A stretch of DNA of 18,387 nt from Avisuccinivibrio_A sp964399665 (GCA_964399665.1 CAYNSI010000018.1:1-18387), one strand, 5' to 3'. Shown: positions 6,838-15,031, counted from the stretch's first letter. Numbers and translations are program-made. The notes: generated by a model not told the origin, from the sequence alone.

Positions 6838-8032
6838 AGATGTTTTTATTCTCTTTTTCCTTAGGCTCTTTTAAAAAAGCCATCACCAAAGCTGCAGCTG
6901 CCATGGCAGGAAGCACGGTTACAGCAAGGGCCGTCCTAAGATCCCAAAGATCTCCTAAGATCCCCGTGATAACAGATTCGATATAACCTAACCCGAAGGT
7001 AAATCCCAGCATCATCGAGGCTGCAAAGGCGGCGTATTGGGGCATTATGCGCTGCGACCAGACAATGGCAGCAGGAGTTGAGCCGTACATTCCAGCACCT
7101 GCTGCAAAAAGGGCGGCAAGGGCAGGAAGTGAGGTGTCGCTTAAGAATAAAAACAATGCCAGCCCTGCAAGGGACACCATGAAAGTTAAGGTGATTACTT
7201 TTTTTAAACCCAAAATATCGGACAGAGATCCTGTTACCAGGCCCCCCGCTGTGGTACCGATAAGGAAGATCATCAGGGCAAAGGCAGACTCTACGATAGT
7301 AATGCCCCTTGAGGTTAGAAACAGAGGCAGGAAAACCACCATTGCACAATACCCCCAGGATCTTAAGGCCATGGCAAGATTAATGCCCACAAAGCTGCTG
7401 CTTAAAAGTGTCCTGAAGGCTTGGGAATCTTTGGTATCAATACGGCTTTGCGGGGAAAGACAGTGCAGTCTTTGTTTTACGATTAAAGCTGTAACCACCA
7501 GCGCGGGAATGGCCATTATCCACAAATTCCTCTGGCCAAATTTTTCAATAAAAAACGCCACCACCACCGGAGCTATTGCAAAGCCTATAGTACCCCCTGC
7601 AATAAAGAGTGAGGTGCTCAAAGAGCGCCTTCTTTTGATGCTCACGGCATACACGGCCAAAGAGCCTATGGGATGAAAGGCAGAAGCGCAAACACCTGAC
7701 AGCAGCACAATGAGCACCAATGATACCAACCCCGGAGCTGATCCTATCAGTGAGGCGGATATGGCGCCTGTGGCAACCGAAAGCGGCATTAAGATCCCTA
7801 AATTCCTTCTGTCGGCCGCAATCCCGATTGCAGGCTGCAAAAAATTGGTGGAAACTGAAAAGGCCATGAAAAGTGCGGCACTTTGGGAGTAGGAGATCCC
7901 GTACTGTAAGGCAATGAGAGGAAGCATGACAGGAAGCACATTGCAGAAAAAATCAGAAACAAAGTGTGCTGTTGACATAAGAGTGATATTGGACCAGGAC
8001 GGCGTAGGTGCCGCTGCAGGTGTAAGTGTCAT
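6830..8032 (-). CDS. MFS transporter of the Fsr (fosmidomycin resistance) type
   Basis: This is a 400-residue inner-membrane major facilitator with about 12 hydrophobic segments and a short Pro/Ala-rich cytosolic N-terminus. Resemblance to E. coli Fsr includes an opening STAHFVSDFF where Fsr has SLSHLLND, FLQPAIGIAADRR (Fsr: LLQPVVGYWTDK) and SAFHPIGS (Fsr: SVFHPESS). The central cytosolic loop is near 190-210, and the second half contains GSLSDILGLKK, the domain-repeat MFS loop motif. Fsr exports fosmidomycin; the substrate here cannot be read from sequence. The start is only 8 bases after the hslO stop, and the AGG that serves as its ribosome binding site touches that stop codon, so translation is probably coupled to hslO. 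Membership in MFS is certain, the Fsr subgroup likely. Confidence 0.88.
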   Translation of the reverse strand: MTLTPAAAPTPSWSNITLMSTAHFVSDFFCNVLPVMLPLIALQYGISYSQSAALFMAFSVSTNFLQPAIGIAADRRNLGILMPLSVATGAISASLIGSAPGLVSLVLIVLLSGVCASAFHPIGSLAVYAVSIKRRRSLSTSLFIAGGTIGFAIAPVVVAFFIEKFGQRNLWIMAIPALVVTALIVKQRLHCLSPQSRIDTKDSQAFRTLLSSSFVGINLAMALRSWGYCAMVVFLPLFLTSRGITIVESAFALMIFLIGTTAGGLVTGSLSDILGLKKVITLTFMVSLAGLALFLFLSDTSLPALAALFAAGAGMYGSTPAAIVWSQRIMPQYAAFAASMMLGFTFGLGYIESVITGILGDLWDLRTALAVTVLPAMAAAALVMAFLKEPKEKENKNILP

Positions 8033-8040
8033 AAAGATAC

Positions 8041-8922
8041 CTATTGGGATGCTTTTAGCATGAGTAAATTCAGATCTTCTGCGCTGAAATGATAGCTTTT
8101 GCCGCAGTGACCGCAGTTTAATGTGGTACCGTCTTTATCAGCACAGAGTTTTAAAAGTTCTTCTTTAGGAAGTGACAGCAGGGAGTTTTCACAGCGCTCC
8201 TTTGAGCATATGCAGCGGAATTTAAGGGGCACGGGTTCAAAGATCCGCACTTGTTCACCGGCATAAAGCCTTTTGAGAATTTCAAGTTTGCCAAGGCTTA
8301 AAAGCTCGGGACTGGTAACGGTGGCAGTTAGGATGCCAAGATGCTCCAATGAGGCTTCATTGTTGTCAGATCCTGAAATTATCTGCAGCATGATCCCGCC
8401 TGCTTTTTTATTGTCAGGATCTGTTACGATGAAAAACCTTGATGGCAGCTGCTCTGATTTTGCAAAATACTCCTCAAGCGACTTAGCAATAGAGGATTTA
8501 AGCGGTACTATGCCCTGCCATCGGCTTCCTTCCTTGGGAAAAATGGAAATGACCAAAACTGCATCGGTTCCTGTAAGGGTCGTAAGAGTGTCATCGTCAT
8601 TAAATAAAGCATTATCCGTTAAGGATGCAGAGCCGTAGAAGAAAAGATCCTGATTGATATTAATAAGGGCGTATTTCATTTTGGCACCAGTGCCTGCTCT
8701 TATTTGTACCATCAGATCCCCGGCGCTTTTTAGTGAAACTGCCAGCATGGCGGCAGTGATGGCAAGCTCAAGAAGCACAGCCTTTACCGGGGCAGGGTAG
8801 TTATGTCCTGCAAACAAACAGGCGGCCTCATCATCCAAACCTGCAATCACACCTCTTACAGCGTGATTGTCAAACATAAAGCGCATTGCTTCATCAGCTG
8901 GAGGTACTAAAGCTTTTGACAT
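8041..8922 (-). CDS. hslO: Redox-regulated chaperone Hsp33
   Basis: Hsp33 is a cytoplasmic holdase that is inactive while reduced and zinc-bound, and is activated by oxidation and unfolding. The 293-residue product has the N-terminal substrate-binding domain, a linker, and the C-terminal redox switch with all four zinc cysteines: C237-x-C239 in FRCICSKERC and C270-x-x-C273 in NCGHCGKSYHF. Length and motif spacing match E. coli HslO. It begins 17 bases after the hslR stop and is followed 8 bases later by the MFS gene. The hslR-hslO order is standard in gammaproteobacteria. The ribosome binding site is weak, consistent with translation coupled to hslR. Confidence 0.97.
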   Translation of the reverse strand: MSKALVPPADEAMRFMFDNHAVRGVIAGLDDEAACLFAGHNYPAPVKAVLLELAITAAMLAVSLKSAGDLMVQIRAGTGAKMKYALININQDLFFYGSASLTDNALFNDDDTLTTLTGTDAVLVISIFPKEGSRWQGIVPLKSSIAKSLEEYFAKSEQLPSRFFIVTDPDNKKAGGIMLQIISGSDNNEASLEHLGILTATVTSPELLSLGKLEILKRLYAGEQVRIFEPVPLKFRCICSKERCENSLLSLPKEELLKLCADKDGTTLNCGHCGKSYHFSAEDLNLLMLKASQ

Positions 8923-8939
8923 GTGAACTCACAAAATCA

Positions 8940-9353
8940 TTACATAAAATCCCGGGCCAGTTTCTCTTTCAGGGACAACAAGGCGCGGCGTTCTTTTTTA
9001 TTAGGTTTGCCCTCAGCGCGGATCAAAAAGCCTGAGGCGGTTTTATTAAGCCCAGATGCCTCCTCCCTTTTTTTGATGCTCTCTTCAGTTTCCCGATACA
9101 GGTTTTGGGCCTCTTTGGCAGGGCCCCTTATTTCAGAGAGTTTGAGGATGGTAACCTCCTTTCTTACATTGCCCTGCAAAAGGCGTACTAAAGCGCCTTC
9201 TTCAACCAGGCGGGAGGGCTTGGCCCGGCTGCCGTTATAGTCCACCTTGCCTCCTTCTATCATTTTTCTTGCAAGGCTTCTTGTTTTATAGAAGCGGGCA
9301 GCCCACAGCCATTTGTCAAGCCGTACCGCTTTTTGCTGTTCCTTATCACCCAT
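8940..9353 (-). CDS. hslR: Ribosome-associated heat shock protein Hsp15
   Basis: Hsp15 binds free 50S subunits that carry a stalled nascent chain with peptidyl-tRNA and helps recycle them. The 137-residue product has an S4 RNA-binding domain at about 9-55 (VRLDKWLWAARFYKTRSLARKMI, then GGKVDYNG), followed by a very basic tail rich in Lys, Arg and Glu, as in E. coli HslR (133 aa). It is the first gene of hslR-hslO-MFS and is divergent from nudE with a 111-base gap, so promoters for both must lie there. I looked for a sigma32-type heat-shock promoter on the minus strand of that gap and did not find a convincing one. Confidence 0.95.
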   Translation of the reverse strand: MGDKEQQKAVRLDKWLWAARFYKTRSLARKMIEGGKVDYNGSRAKPSRLVEEGALVRLLQGNVRKEVTILKLSEIRGPAKEAQNLYRETEESIKKREEASGLNKTASGFLIRAEGKPNKKERRALLSLKEKLARDFM

Positions 9354-9464
9354 ACTGCAAAGGCACCTTGAAAATTCCCATCATTTTATGCAATTTCAGA
9401 TTTTAAAGCACTAAATTAATGGGTTTGCGCTACACTAAAAAAGCCGTAACGCGAGGTAAAAAAC
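9354..9464. promoter_or_regulatory. Divergent promoter region hslR / nudE
   Basis: This AT-rich gap of 111 bases separates two divergent transcription units and must contain both promoters. The only box-like sequences I see are TACACT (9431-9436) toward nudE and a TAAAAT on the other strand toward hslR; neither has a good -35 at standard spacing. Confidence 0.35.
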
Positions 9465-10031
9465 ATGGATCTTAACGCCCTCTTACACCCGCTTCCTAAA
9501 GTTACCGGAAGAAAGCGCTATAAGGCCTCAAGGATCTTCACTATAGAAGAGATGGATCTTGAGTTTAGCAACGGTAATAAGGCAACTTATGAAAAAATTG
9601 TCGGTGGTGACGGTGCAGTGATGGCCGTACCCTTCGACGGCAGTTATTTTTATCTTGCAGTAGAGTATGCCGGCGGAGTTGAACGCTATGAGCTTGGCCT
9701 TGTAAAAGGCCGGGTTGATAAGGGGGAGTCAAGGGAGGATGCTGTAAGACGGGAGCTTTGCGAGGAAATAGGGTTAGGTTGCCGCAAAGTTACCCCCTTA
9801 AAGCTTGGCATGACAGTGGCCCCCGGAATGCTTGAGCTTTCCATGTATGTATATTTGTGTGAGGATCTTTACCCTAAAGTAAGGCAGGGAGATGAGCCTG
9901 AGCCCATAGAATGCGTTAAGGTTTCCGTAAGTGAGCTTAAGGAGCTGCTTTTTAGGGAAGACTCGCCTTTGAAGGAGGCGCGATCCATTGCCGCCCTGAC
10001 CCTGGCTTTACACAAAATAGGCGCATTATAG
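9465..10031 (+). CDS. nudE: ADP compounds hydrolase NudE (Nudix)
   Basis: NudE hydrolyses ADP-linked compounds such as ADP-ribose, NADH and diadenosine polyphosphates. The 188-residue product carries a perfect Nudix box G-x5-E-x7-R-E-U-x-E-E-x-G-U at 82-104 (G82, E88, R96, E97, E100, E101, G103). Flanking matches to E. coli NudE (186 aa) include MDLEFSNG near the N-terminus, YELG just before the box, and DLYP followed by GDEPEPIE after it. ATG 9465 follows GCGAGGT, a usable ribosome binding site. In E. coli nudE is likewise divergent from the operon holding hslR and hslO, with igaA and yrfG in between; here those two are absent and nudE faces hslR directly. Confidence 0.94.
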   Translation: MDLNALLHPLPKVTGRKRYKASRIFTIEEMDLEFSNGNKATYEKIVGGDGAVMAVPFDGSYFYLAVEYAGGVERYELGLVKGRVDKGESREDAVRRELCEEIGLGCRKVTPLKLGMTVAPGMLELSMYVYLCEDLYPKVRQGDEPEPIECVKVSVSELKELLFREDSPLKEARSIAALTLALHKIGAL

Positions 10032-10152
10032 CGGTCTTTTTTCACTAAAATATGCGGTTAAGACCAGGGGCCGTGATAAACTTCCTGTCTGCTGAAAAAC
10101 AGCTGACAACTTTCAGCCTGCCTGCGTTTTTATTTTTTAGGAGAGCACTTTC
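10032..10152 (+). promoter_or_regulatory. argF leader with alternative hairpins and a T-rich tract
   Basis: GCTGAAA (10091-10097) can pair with TTTCAGC (10111-10117); alternatively GCTG (10091-10094) can pair with CAGC (10100-10103). A T-rich tract with one A (10127-10138) follows and runs directly into the argF ribosome binding site AGGAG (10139-10143). The tract starts about 9 bases after the stem, so this is not a canonical terminator. I saw no clear ARG box of the TGAATN4ATTCA type. The promoter of the arg operon is presumably here. Confidence 0.35.
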
Positions 10153-11064
10153 ATGCAACATCTTTTGACAGGTTTTGATTTCTCACAGGAAGAATATCTG
10201 TCTGTTCTGGAAACTGCCGGGAAGATGAAACAAGATCCCAAAGCTTATCAGGATACTTTAAGAGGATCGGCAGTTGCCATCATGATGGAAAAGCCCTCAC
10301 TGCGCACCAGATGCACTTTTGAAATCGCAGCCTATCGTCTGGGAGGACATGGCGTCTTTTTGGACCTTCAAGGCGGAGATTTGGGCAGGCGTGAATCCAT
10401 AAAAGACTATGCCAAAAATCTCTCAAGGTGGACGGACTGTCTTATAGCCAGGGTATATTCACAGCGTACCTTAGAGGAGCTGGCCGATTACGGCTCGGTT
10501 CCTGTTATCAATGCCCTGTCAGATCTTTACCATCCGGCCCAGGCCATGGCCGATTATCTTACCGTAAGGGAACATTTAGGAAAATTACAAGGGATCTCCC
10601 TTGCTTACCTTGGAGATGGCAACAATGTGGCCAACTCCCTTCTGGTAGCAGGTGCCATGCTGGGAGTGAATGTAACCTGTTTTTGTCCTTCAGGGCGCGG
10701 GCCTGATACCGGGGTTTTCAATAAAGCTTTGGAGATCGCCCAAAAAAACGGCTGTACTCTTGAGGTGCAAAGCGACCCTTCAAAGGTGGTAAATTTCGAG
10801 GTTCTCTATACCGACACCTGGGTTTCCATGGGGGACAATACCCCCCTTGATGAGGTCAAGCAGCTTTTTATGCCCTATCAGATCAATAAGGATCTGGTAG
10901 ATAAATCCGGGGCTCAGTTGGTGCTGCACTGTCTGCCGGCCCACCGAGGCTATGAGATCACCGACGAGGTCATGGACGGGCCTTTGTCCGCAGTATACGA
11001 TGAGGCGGAAAATCGTCTTCATATTCATATGGCATTACTTGCCAAACTCATTAAAAGAGGTTAA
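10153..11064 (+). CDS. argF: Ornithine carbamoyltransferase
   Basis: This enzyme joins carbamoyl phosphate and ornithine to give citrulline. The 303-residue product has the carbamoyl-phosphate motif as S-L-R-T-R (49-53, in MMEKPSLRTRCTFE), HPAQ (127-130), and the ornithine-side signatures DTWVSMGD (221-228, the SMG loop) and HCLPAHRG (259-266, with C260). SMG plus HCLPAHRG mark an ornithine enzyme rather than acetyl- or succinylornithine carbamoyltransferases or aspartate carbamoyltransferase. It is shorter than E. coli ArgF/ArgI (334 aa, STRTR) and resembles the roughly 300-310 aa class common outside the Enterobacteria. AGGAG lies 9 bases before the ATG. argG starts 6 bases after the stop, so the two are one transcript. 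Confidence 0.94.
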   Translation: MQHLLTGFDFSQEEYLSVLETAGKMKQDPKAYQDTLRGSAVAIMMEKPSLRTRCTFEIAAYRLGGHGVFLDLQGGDLGRRESIKDYAKNLSRWTDCLIARVYSQRTLEELADYGSVPVINALSDLYHPAQAMADYLTVREHLGKLQGISLAYLGDGNNVANSLLVAGAMLGVNVTCFCPSGRGPDTGVFNKALEIAQKNGCTLEVQSDPSKVVNFEVLYTDTWVSMGDNTPLDEVKQLFMPYQINKDLVDKSGAQLVLHCLPAHRGYEITDEVMDGPLSAVYDEAENRLHIHMALLAKLIKRG

Positions 11065-11070
11065 CGCATT

Positions 11071-12303
11071 ATGCTAAAGCATGAGAAAAAACAGTATAAA
11101 AAAGTTGTCCTGGCTTATTCAGGAGGCCTTGATACTTCCACCATTGTTCCCTGGCTTAAGGAAAATTACGGCTGTGAGGTCGTCTGCTTTGTTGCAGACG
11201 TCGGCCAGGAGCGCGAAGATCTGGAAGGAATTGAGGAAAAGGCTGTTTTGTCGGGAGCCTCCAAGTGCGTGATCCGCGATCTTAGAGAAGAGTTTGTGCG
11301 CGATTATGTTTTTGAGACCTTCAAGACCGGGGCTCTTTATGAAGGCGAGTATCTCTTGGGAACTGCCATAGCAAGACCCGTGATTGCCAAAGCCATGGTC
11401 GAGGTTGCCAAAGAAGAGGGCGCTGATGCCATTGCCCACGGTGCAACGGGCAAGGGCAATGATCAGGTGCGTTTTGAAGCTGCCGCTGCCGCCCTGGCTC
11501 CCGAACTTGATGTTATTGTGCCCTGGAGGATTTGGGATCTGCAGTCCCGTGAGGAACTCCTTGCCTATCTTAAGGAGCGTAACATCCCCTGCTCTGCCAC
11601 CTTAAAGAAGATTTACAGCCGCGATGCCAATGTTCTGCACATTTCAACCGAGGGAGGGGAGCTTGAGAGCACCCAAAATCCCGCCTCGGAGAATGTCTGG
11701 GTCTGGACGGTAGATCCCATGAAAGCCCCGGATGAGCCTGAGACTTTTGAGCTTACCGTAACTGAGGGCATGGTGACCGCCTTTAACGGGCGGAAGATGA
11801 CTCCCTTTGAGATACTCTCCTGCTTAAATGAAATAGGTGCCCGCCACGGGGTAGGCCGTGTGGATATTACTGAAAACCGGCTTGTTGGCATGAAGTCAAG
11901 GGGCTGCTATGAAACTCCCGGCGGCACCATTATCTATAAAGCCTTGCGCGCCGTAGAGCAGCTGGTGCTTGATAAGAACACCAGGGTATTTCGCGATCAT
12001 CTTGCTGTTGATTTTGCTCAGGTTGTCTATGACGGCCGCTGGTTTACCAGGCTGCGTGAAATCCTGATGGCAGCAGCCGATGAGCTTGCCAGGGATGTCA
12101 ACGGCAAGGTGGTGGTCCGCCTTTACAAGGGACATGTGGACATTATCCAAAAAGACTCTCCCAACAGCCTGTACAACTTTGACTTTGTCACTTTCGGGGC
12201 TGATGAAGTTTATGATCAGGCAGATGGAGCAGGCTTTATCCGCCTTTACACCCTGCCCTACCGCATCAGGGCCCTAAATGCTGCCAAAAAGGCCGGCAAA
12301 TAG
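11071..12303 (+). CDS. argG: Argininosuccinate synthase
   Basis: ArgG condenses citrulline and aspartate, using ATP, to argininosuccinate. The 410-residue product is the roughly 400-residue bacterial type rather than the 447-residue E. coli type. The N-terminus carries the PP-loop ATP pyrophosphatase motif YSGGLDTS (16-23). It is followed by the family sequences VCFVADVGQ, AHGATGKGNDQVRFE and ENRLVGMKSRG. Start ATG 11071 has AGAGG about 10 bases upstream, inside the end of argF. It is the middle gene of argF-argG-argH, so one transcript would carry the path from ornithine to arginine. Confidence 0.96.
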   Translation: MLKHEKKQYKKVVLAYSGGLDTSTIVPWLKENYGCEVVCFVADVGQEREDLEGIEEKAVLSGASKCVIRDLREEFVRDYVFETFKTGALYEGEYLLGTAIARPVIAKAMVEVAKEEGADAIAHGATGKGNDQVRFEAAAAALAPELDVIVPWRIWDLQSREELLAYLKERNIPCSATLKKIYSRDANVLHISTEGGELESTQNPASENVWVWTVDPMKAPDEPETFELTVTEGMVTAFNGRKMTPFEILSCLNEIGARHGVGRVDITENRLVGMKSRGCYETPGGTIIYKALRAVEQLVLDKNTRVFRDHLAVDFAQVVYDGRWFTRLREILMAAADELARDVNGKVVVRLYKGHVDIIQKDSPNSLYNFDFVTFGADEVYDQADGAGFIRLYTLPYRIRALNAAKKAGK

Positions 12304-12333
12304 GCAGCAGCAGGTACGCATGTGACAACTATA

Positions 12334-12355
12334 AGGATCATCTTATGATGATCCT
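12334..12355 (+). other. Perfect intercistronic hairpin between argG and argH
   Basis: AGGATCATC (12334-12342) pairs perfectly with GATGATCCT (12347-12355) around the loop TTAT. It lies 30 bases after the argG stop and 41 before the argH start. No T-run follows, so read-through is expected. Such stems often stabilise the upstream message or act as processing sites; that role is inference. Confidence 0.55.
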
Positions 12356-12396
12356 AAAATCCCAAGACTTAAGCCTTTTGGCAATGGAGATTGAAG

Positions 12397-13785
12397 ATGG
12401 CTTTATGGGGAGGCAGATTTACCCAGGGTCCTGACAGGAGATTTAAAGACTTTAATGATTCCTTAAGTTTTGACAGCCGCATGGCTGTTGAAGATATTGA
12501 AGGCTCAGCAGGATGGGCCGAGGCTTTGTTAAAGGTCGGAGTCTTAAATGCGGGGGAAGTGTCGGATCTTAAAACCGCACTTTATGAGATTAAGGATGAG
12601 GTTGAAGGTAATCCTGAACTTTTTAAAAATGCCGATGATGAGGACATTCACTCCTATGTTGAAAGAAGGCTCATAGAAAAGGTTGGCATCCTGGGCAGAA
12701 AGCTTCATACCGGACGCTCGCGCAATGATCAGGTTGCCCTGGATTTAAAGCTGTGGTGCAAAACGGCCTGCCGTACCATCCTAAGTTCCATAACAGGCCT
12801 TCAAAAGACCCTGCTTGCATGCGCCAAACGCCATGAGGGAGTTATTTTCCCGGGCTACACCCATTTACAGCGGGCTCAGCCTGTTACCTATGCTCATTAT
12901 CTGCTTGCTTACGTGCAGATGTTTGAGCGTGATTATCTAAGACTTGAAAACGCCCTTAGGCTTATGGACACCTGTCCTTTGGGAGCTGCAGCCTTAGCAG
13001 GGACTGCCTATGATATTGACAGGGAGGAACTTGCCCAAAATTTAGGATTTTGCACAGCAGCTTCAAATAGTCTTGATGCCGTATCGGACAGGGATCATGT
13101 GCTGGAGTTTTTATCCTGTGCCTCAATTTCTATGATCCACTTGTCCCGCCTGGCAGAAGATACCATTATCTATAATTCCGGAGAGGCAGGTTTTGTGGAG
13201 CTGTCAGATAAGGTAACTTCAGGATCTTCACTGATGCCTCAGAAGAAAAATCCCGATGCCCTTGAACTTATTCGAGGCAAATGCGGCCGGGTTATTGGTG
13301 ATTTAACCGGTATGCTGGTTACCATGAAGGCTCTGCCTATGGCCTATAACAAGGATCTGCAGGAAGACAAGGAAAAACTTTTTGATGCCTTTGATACCTG
13401 GCATGATTGTCTTGATATGGCTGCCCTGTGCTTTGAGGATTTAAAGCTCAATAAGGCCGCGGTTGTGAAGGCTGCCGCAGGAGGCTATTCCAATGCCACA
13501 GAGCTTGCAGATTACCTGGTGTCAAAGGGGATCCCTTTCAGGGAAGCCCATGAAATTGTAGGACGGGCCGTGCTGTATGCCATTGATAACCACAAGGCTT
13601 TGGAAGAACTTGAAATCTCTGAGTTCAAACAGTTCTCATCCTGCATTGAAGATGATGTTTATGAGTGTTTAAAGCTTGAAAACATCATAGCCAAAAGATC
13701 CTGCAAGGGAGGGACTGCGCCTTCGCAAAGTTCTTTGGAGATAAAAAGGCTTGAGAAGATCCTATCATCAAGGCAGGATGGTTAA
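12397..13785 (+). CDS. argH: Argininosuccinate lyase
   Basis: ArgH splits argininosuccinate into arginine and fumarate. The fumarate released can feed succinate formation in fermenting relatives (inference). The 462-residue product matches E. coli ArgH (457) from MALWGGRFTQ onward. It has the superfamily signature GSSLMPQKKN (276-285) with the likely catalytic S277, plus HTGRSRNDQV (104-113) and PGYTHLQRAQP (152-162) with H156. The start is ATG 12397, with GGAG at 12386-12389 seven bases upstream; an in-frame TTG two codons earlier is less likely. A 93-base gap with a hairpin separates it from argG. It ends 74 bases from the convergent MFS gene, with no clear terminator between them. Confidence 0.97.
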   Translation: MALWGGRFTQGPDRRFKDFNDSLSFDSRMAVEDIEGSAGWAEALLKVGVLNAGEVSDLKTALYEIKDEVEGNPELFKNADDEDIHSYVERRLIEKVGILGRKLHTGRSRNDQVALDLKLWCKTACRTILSSITGLQKTLLACAKRHEGVIFPGYTHLQRAQPVTYAHYLLAYVQMFERDYLRLENALRLMDTCPLGAAALAGTAYDIDREELAQNLGFCTAASNSLDAVSDRDHVLEFLSCASISMIHLSRLAEDTIIYNSGEAGFVELSDKVTSGSSLMPQKKNPDALELIRGKCGRVIGDLTGMLVTMKALPMAYNKDLQEDKEKLFDAFDTWHDCLDMAALCFEDLKLNKAAVVKAAAGGYSNATELADYLVSKGIPFREAHEIVGRAVLYAIDNHKALEELEISEFKQFSSCIEDDVYECLKLENIIAKRSCKGGTAPSQSSLEIKRLEKILSSRQDG

Positions 13786-13859
13786 AGTCTTCTAAAAAAC
13801 CTTGGGCATGACAGGAGATCACAAAACATCAGATCCCACCTGCCCATACGGTACCAGCA

Positions 13860-15026
13860 TTAGATCTGCTCTGACAATTTGCGCTCATAAAAGCGGTAGT
13901 AGTAAAAAAGGGCTATGAATCCTAAAAAGGACAGAATGGCCCCTATTAATGTAATAAAACCTAAATTCAGGTTGTAGGTAAAAGGAATGCCGCCTGCGTA
14001 TGCTCCCAGGGCATTGCCCAGGTTGAAGGCAGCCTGTACCAGGGAGGCTCCCAAAAGCAGGCCTCCAGGTGAGCAGCGCAGAATGGAGACTTGTTCCGGG
14101 GCTGAAAGGGCAAACAACAGCCCTGCAGTAAGGCAGATCAATACCACACAGATAACTTGATGCCGCCCCCACAGACAAATTCCTATGAGCAGGAAGATCG
14201 TGGCTAACTGATACCAGCAGGCCATGCGTCCGGGGCGGTAGATATCGCAAAGTTTTCCTGAGATTAAATTGAAAATTACCATGCACATGCCCATGGCCGC
14301 CATCACTGCGGAGACGTATTGCAACGGGAGCTTTGCAATCTCAGTTAAGATGGGGCTGACATAACTGTACATGCAGAAAATGCCGGCATTGCCAAACATG
14401 GTGGCAGATAGGATCAGCCACGGGGCACGGTGTTTTAAAAAGCTGAACTGCCCCCTAAAACCAGTATCTTCAATGTGACCAACATCCTTAACCCACATGG
14501 CGCAGGATACCAGCACAAAAATCCCCCATACTGTAACCAGATAAAAGATAAAGCGCCAGCTTAAAGAATGGGCCAGCGCCGTGCCTAGGGGAACGCCGAA
14601 TACATTGGCTGCGGTCATGCCGGCAATCATGATGGCAACGGCTGAGGTTCCCTTTCCCTGTGAAGCAATACGCTGGGCAATAATTGAGCCTGCGCCAAAA
14701 TAGCTGCCATGGGGCAGTCCTGCAATAAAACGGGCCGGCAGCAACAGTTCAAAGGAGGGGACAAAAGCGGTTATAAGGTTTCCTGCAATATGCATGAATA
14801 CCAATACCAAAATAATGGTCTTAAGATTCATTGCACGCATAAAAAGCAGCAAAAATGTTCCTGATGCCACTCCCAGGGCATAGGCTGAAATGGCATGACC
14901 TGCCTGTGACGGGGAAATATAAAACTCTAAGGCCCAGTAGGGCAGAAGCCCCATGGCTACATATTCTGAAATGCCAAGACCCAAAGTACCGAAGGCAAGG
15001 GCAATCAGGGCTTTGATGGATGTCAT
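13860..15026 (-). CDS. araJ: AraJ-like MFS efflux transporter
   Basis: This is a 388-residue inner-membrane drug:H+ antiporter-type MFS protein with about 12 membrane segments. It resembles E. coli AraJ (394 aa) over its whole length: LAFGTLGLGISEY, GLPHGSYFGAGS, SWRFIFYL, APWLILSATMFGNAG, LFALSAPEQ, and AFNLGNALGAYAGG. Conserved GLPHG and the loop after segment 6 (GQFSFLKHRAP) match closely. AraJ is an arabinose-inducible putative exporter of unknown physiological substrate; inducer and substrate here are unknown. Start ATG 15026 is chosen because AAAAGGA lies 5 bases upstream; an in-frame TTG at 15050 lies upstream of that site and has none of its own. A WYL-domain regulator gene ends 247 bases upstream on the same strand. 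The assignment to the AraJ group is likely, the function unproven. Confidence 0.82.
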   Translation of the reverse strand: MTSIKALIALAFGTLGLGISEYVAMGLLPYWALEFYISPSQAGHAISAYALGVASGTFLLLFMRAMNLKTIILVLVFMHIAGNLITAFVPSFELLLPARFIAGLPHGSYFGAGSIIAQRIASQGKGTSAVAIMIAGMTAANVFGVPLGTALAHSLSWRFIFYLVTVWGIFVLVSCAMWVKDVGHIEDTGFRGQFSFLKHRAPWLILSATMFGNAGIFCMYSYVSPILTEIAKLPLQYVSAVMAAMGMCMVIFNLISGKLCDIYRPGRMACWYQLATIFLLIGICLWGRHQVICVVLICLTAGLLFALSAPEQVSILRCSPGGLLLGASLVQAAFNLGNALGAYAGGIPFTYNLNLGFITLIGAILSFLGFIALFYYYRFYERKLSEQI

Positions 15027-15031
15027 GGAGA

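Noticed and set aside
9364..9384. Heat-shock (sigma32) promoter for hslR
   Set aside because: CTTGAAA and CCCATCAT occur but on the plus strand, pointing toward nudE, and only 3 bases apart instead of the required 13-15 or so.
10032..10152. ArgR operator upstream of argF
   Set aside because: No sequence with the TGAAT / ATTCA half-sites at the right spacing could be found by eye.
13804..13845. Terminator between argH and the AraJ-like gene
   Set aside because: GGGCA and TGCCC can pair, but the interior is full of mismatches and no T-run follows on either strand.
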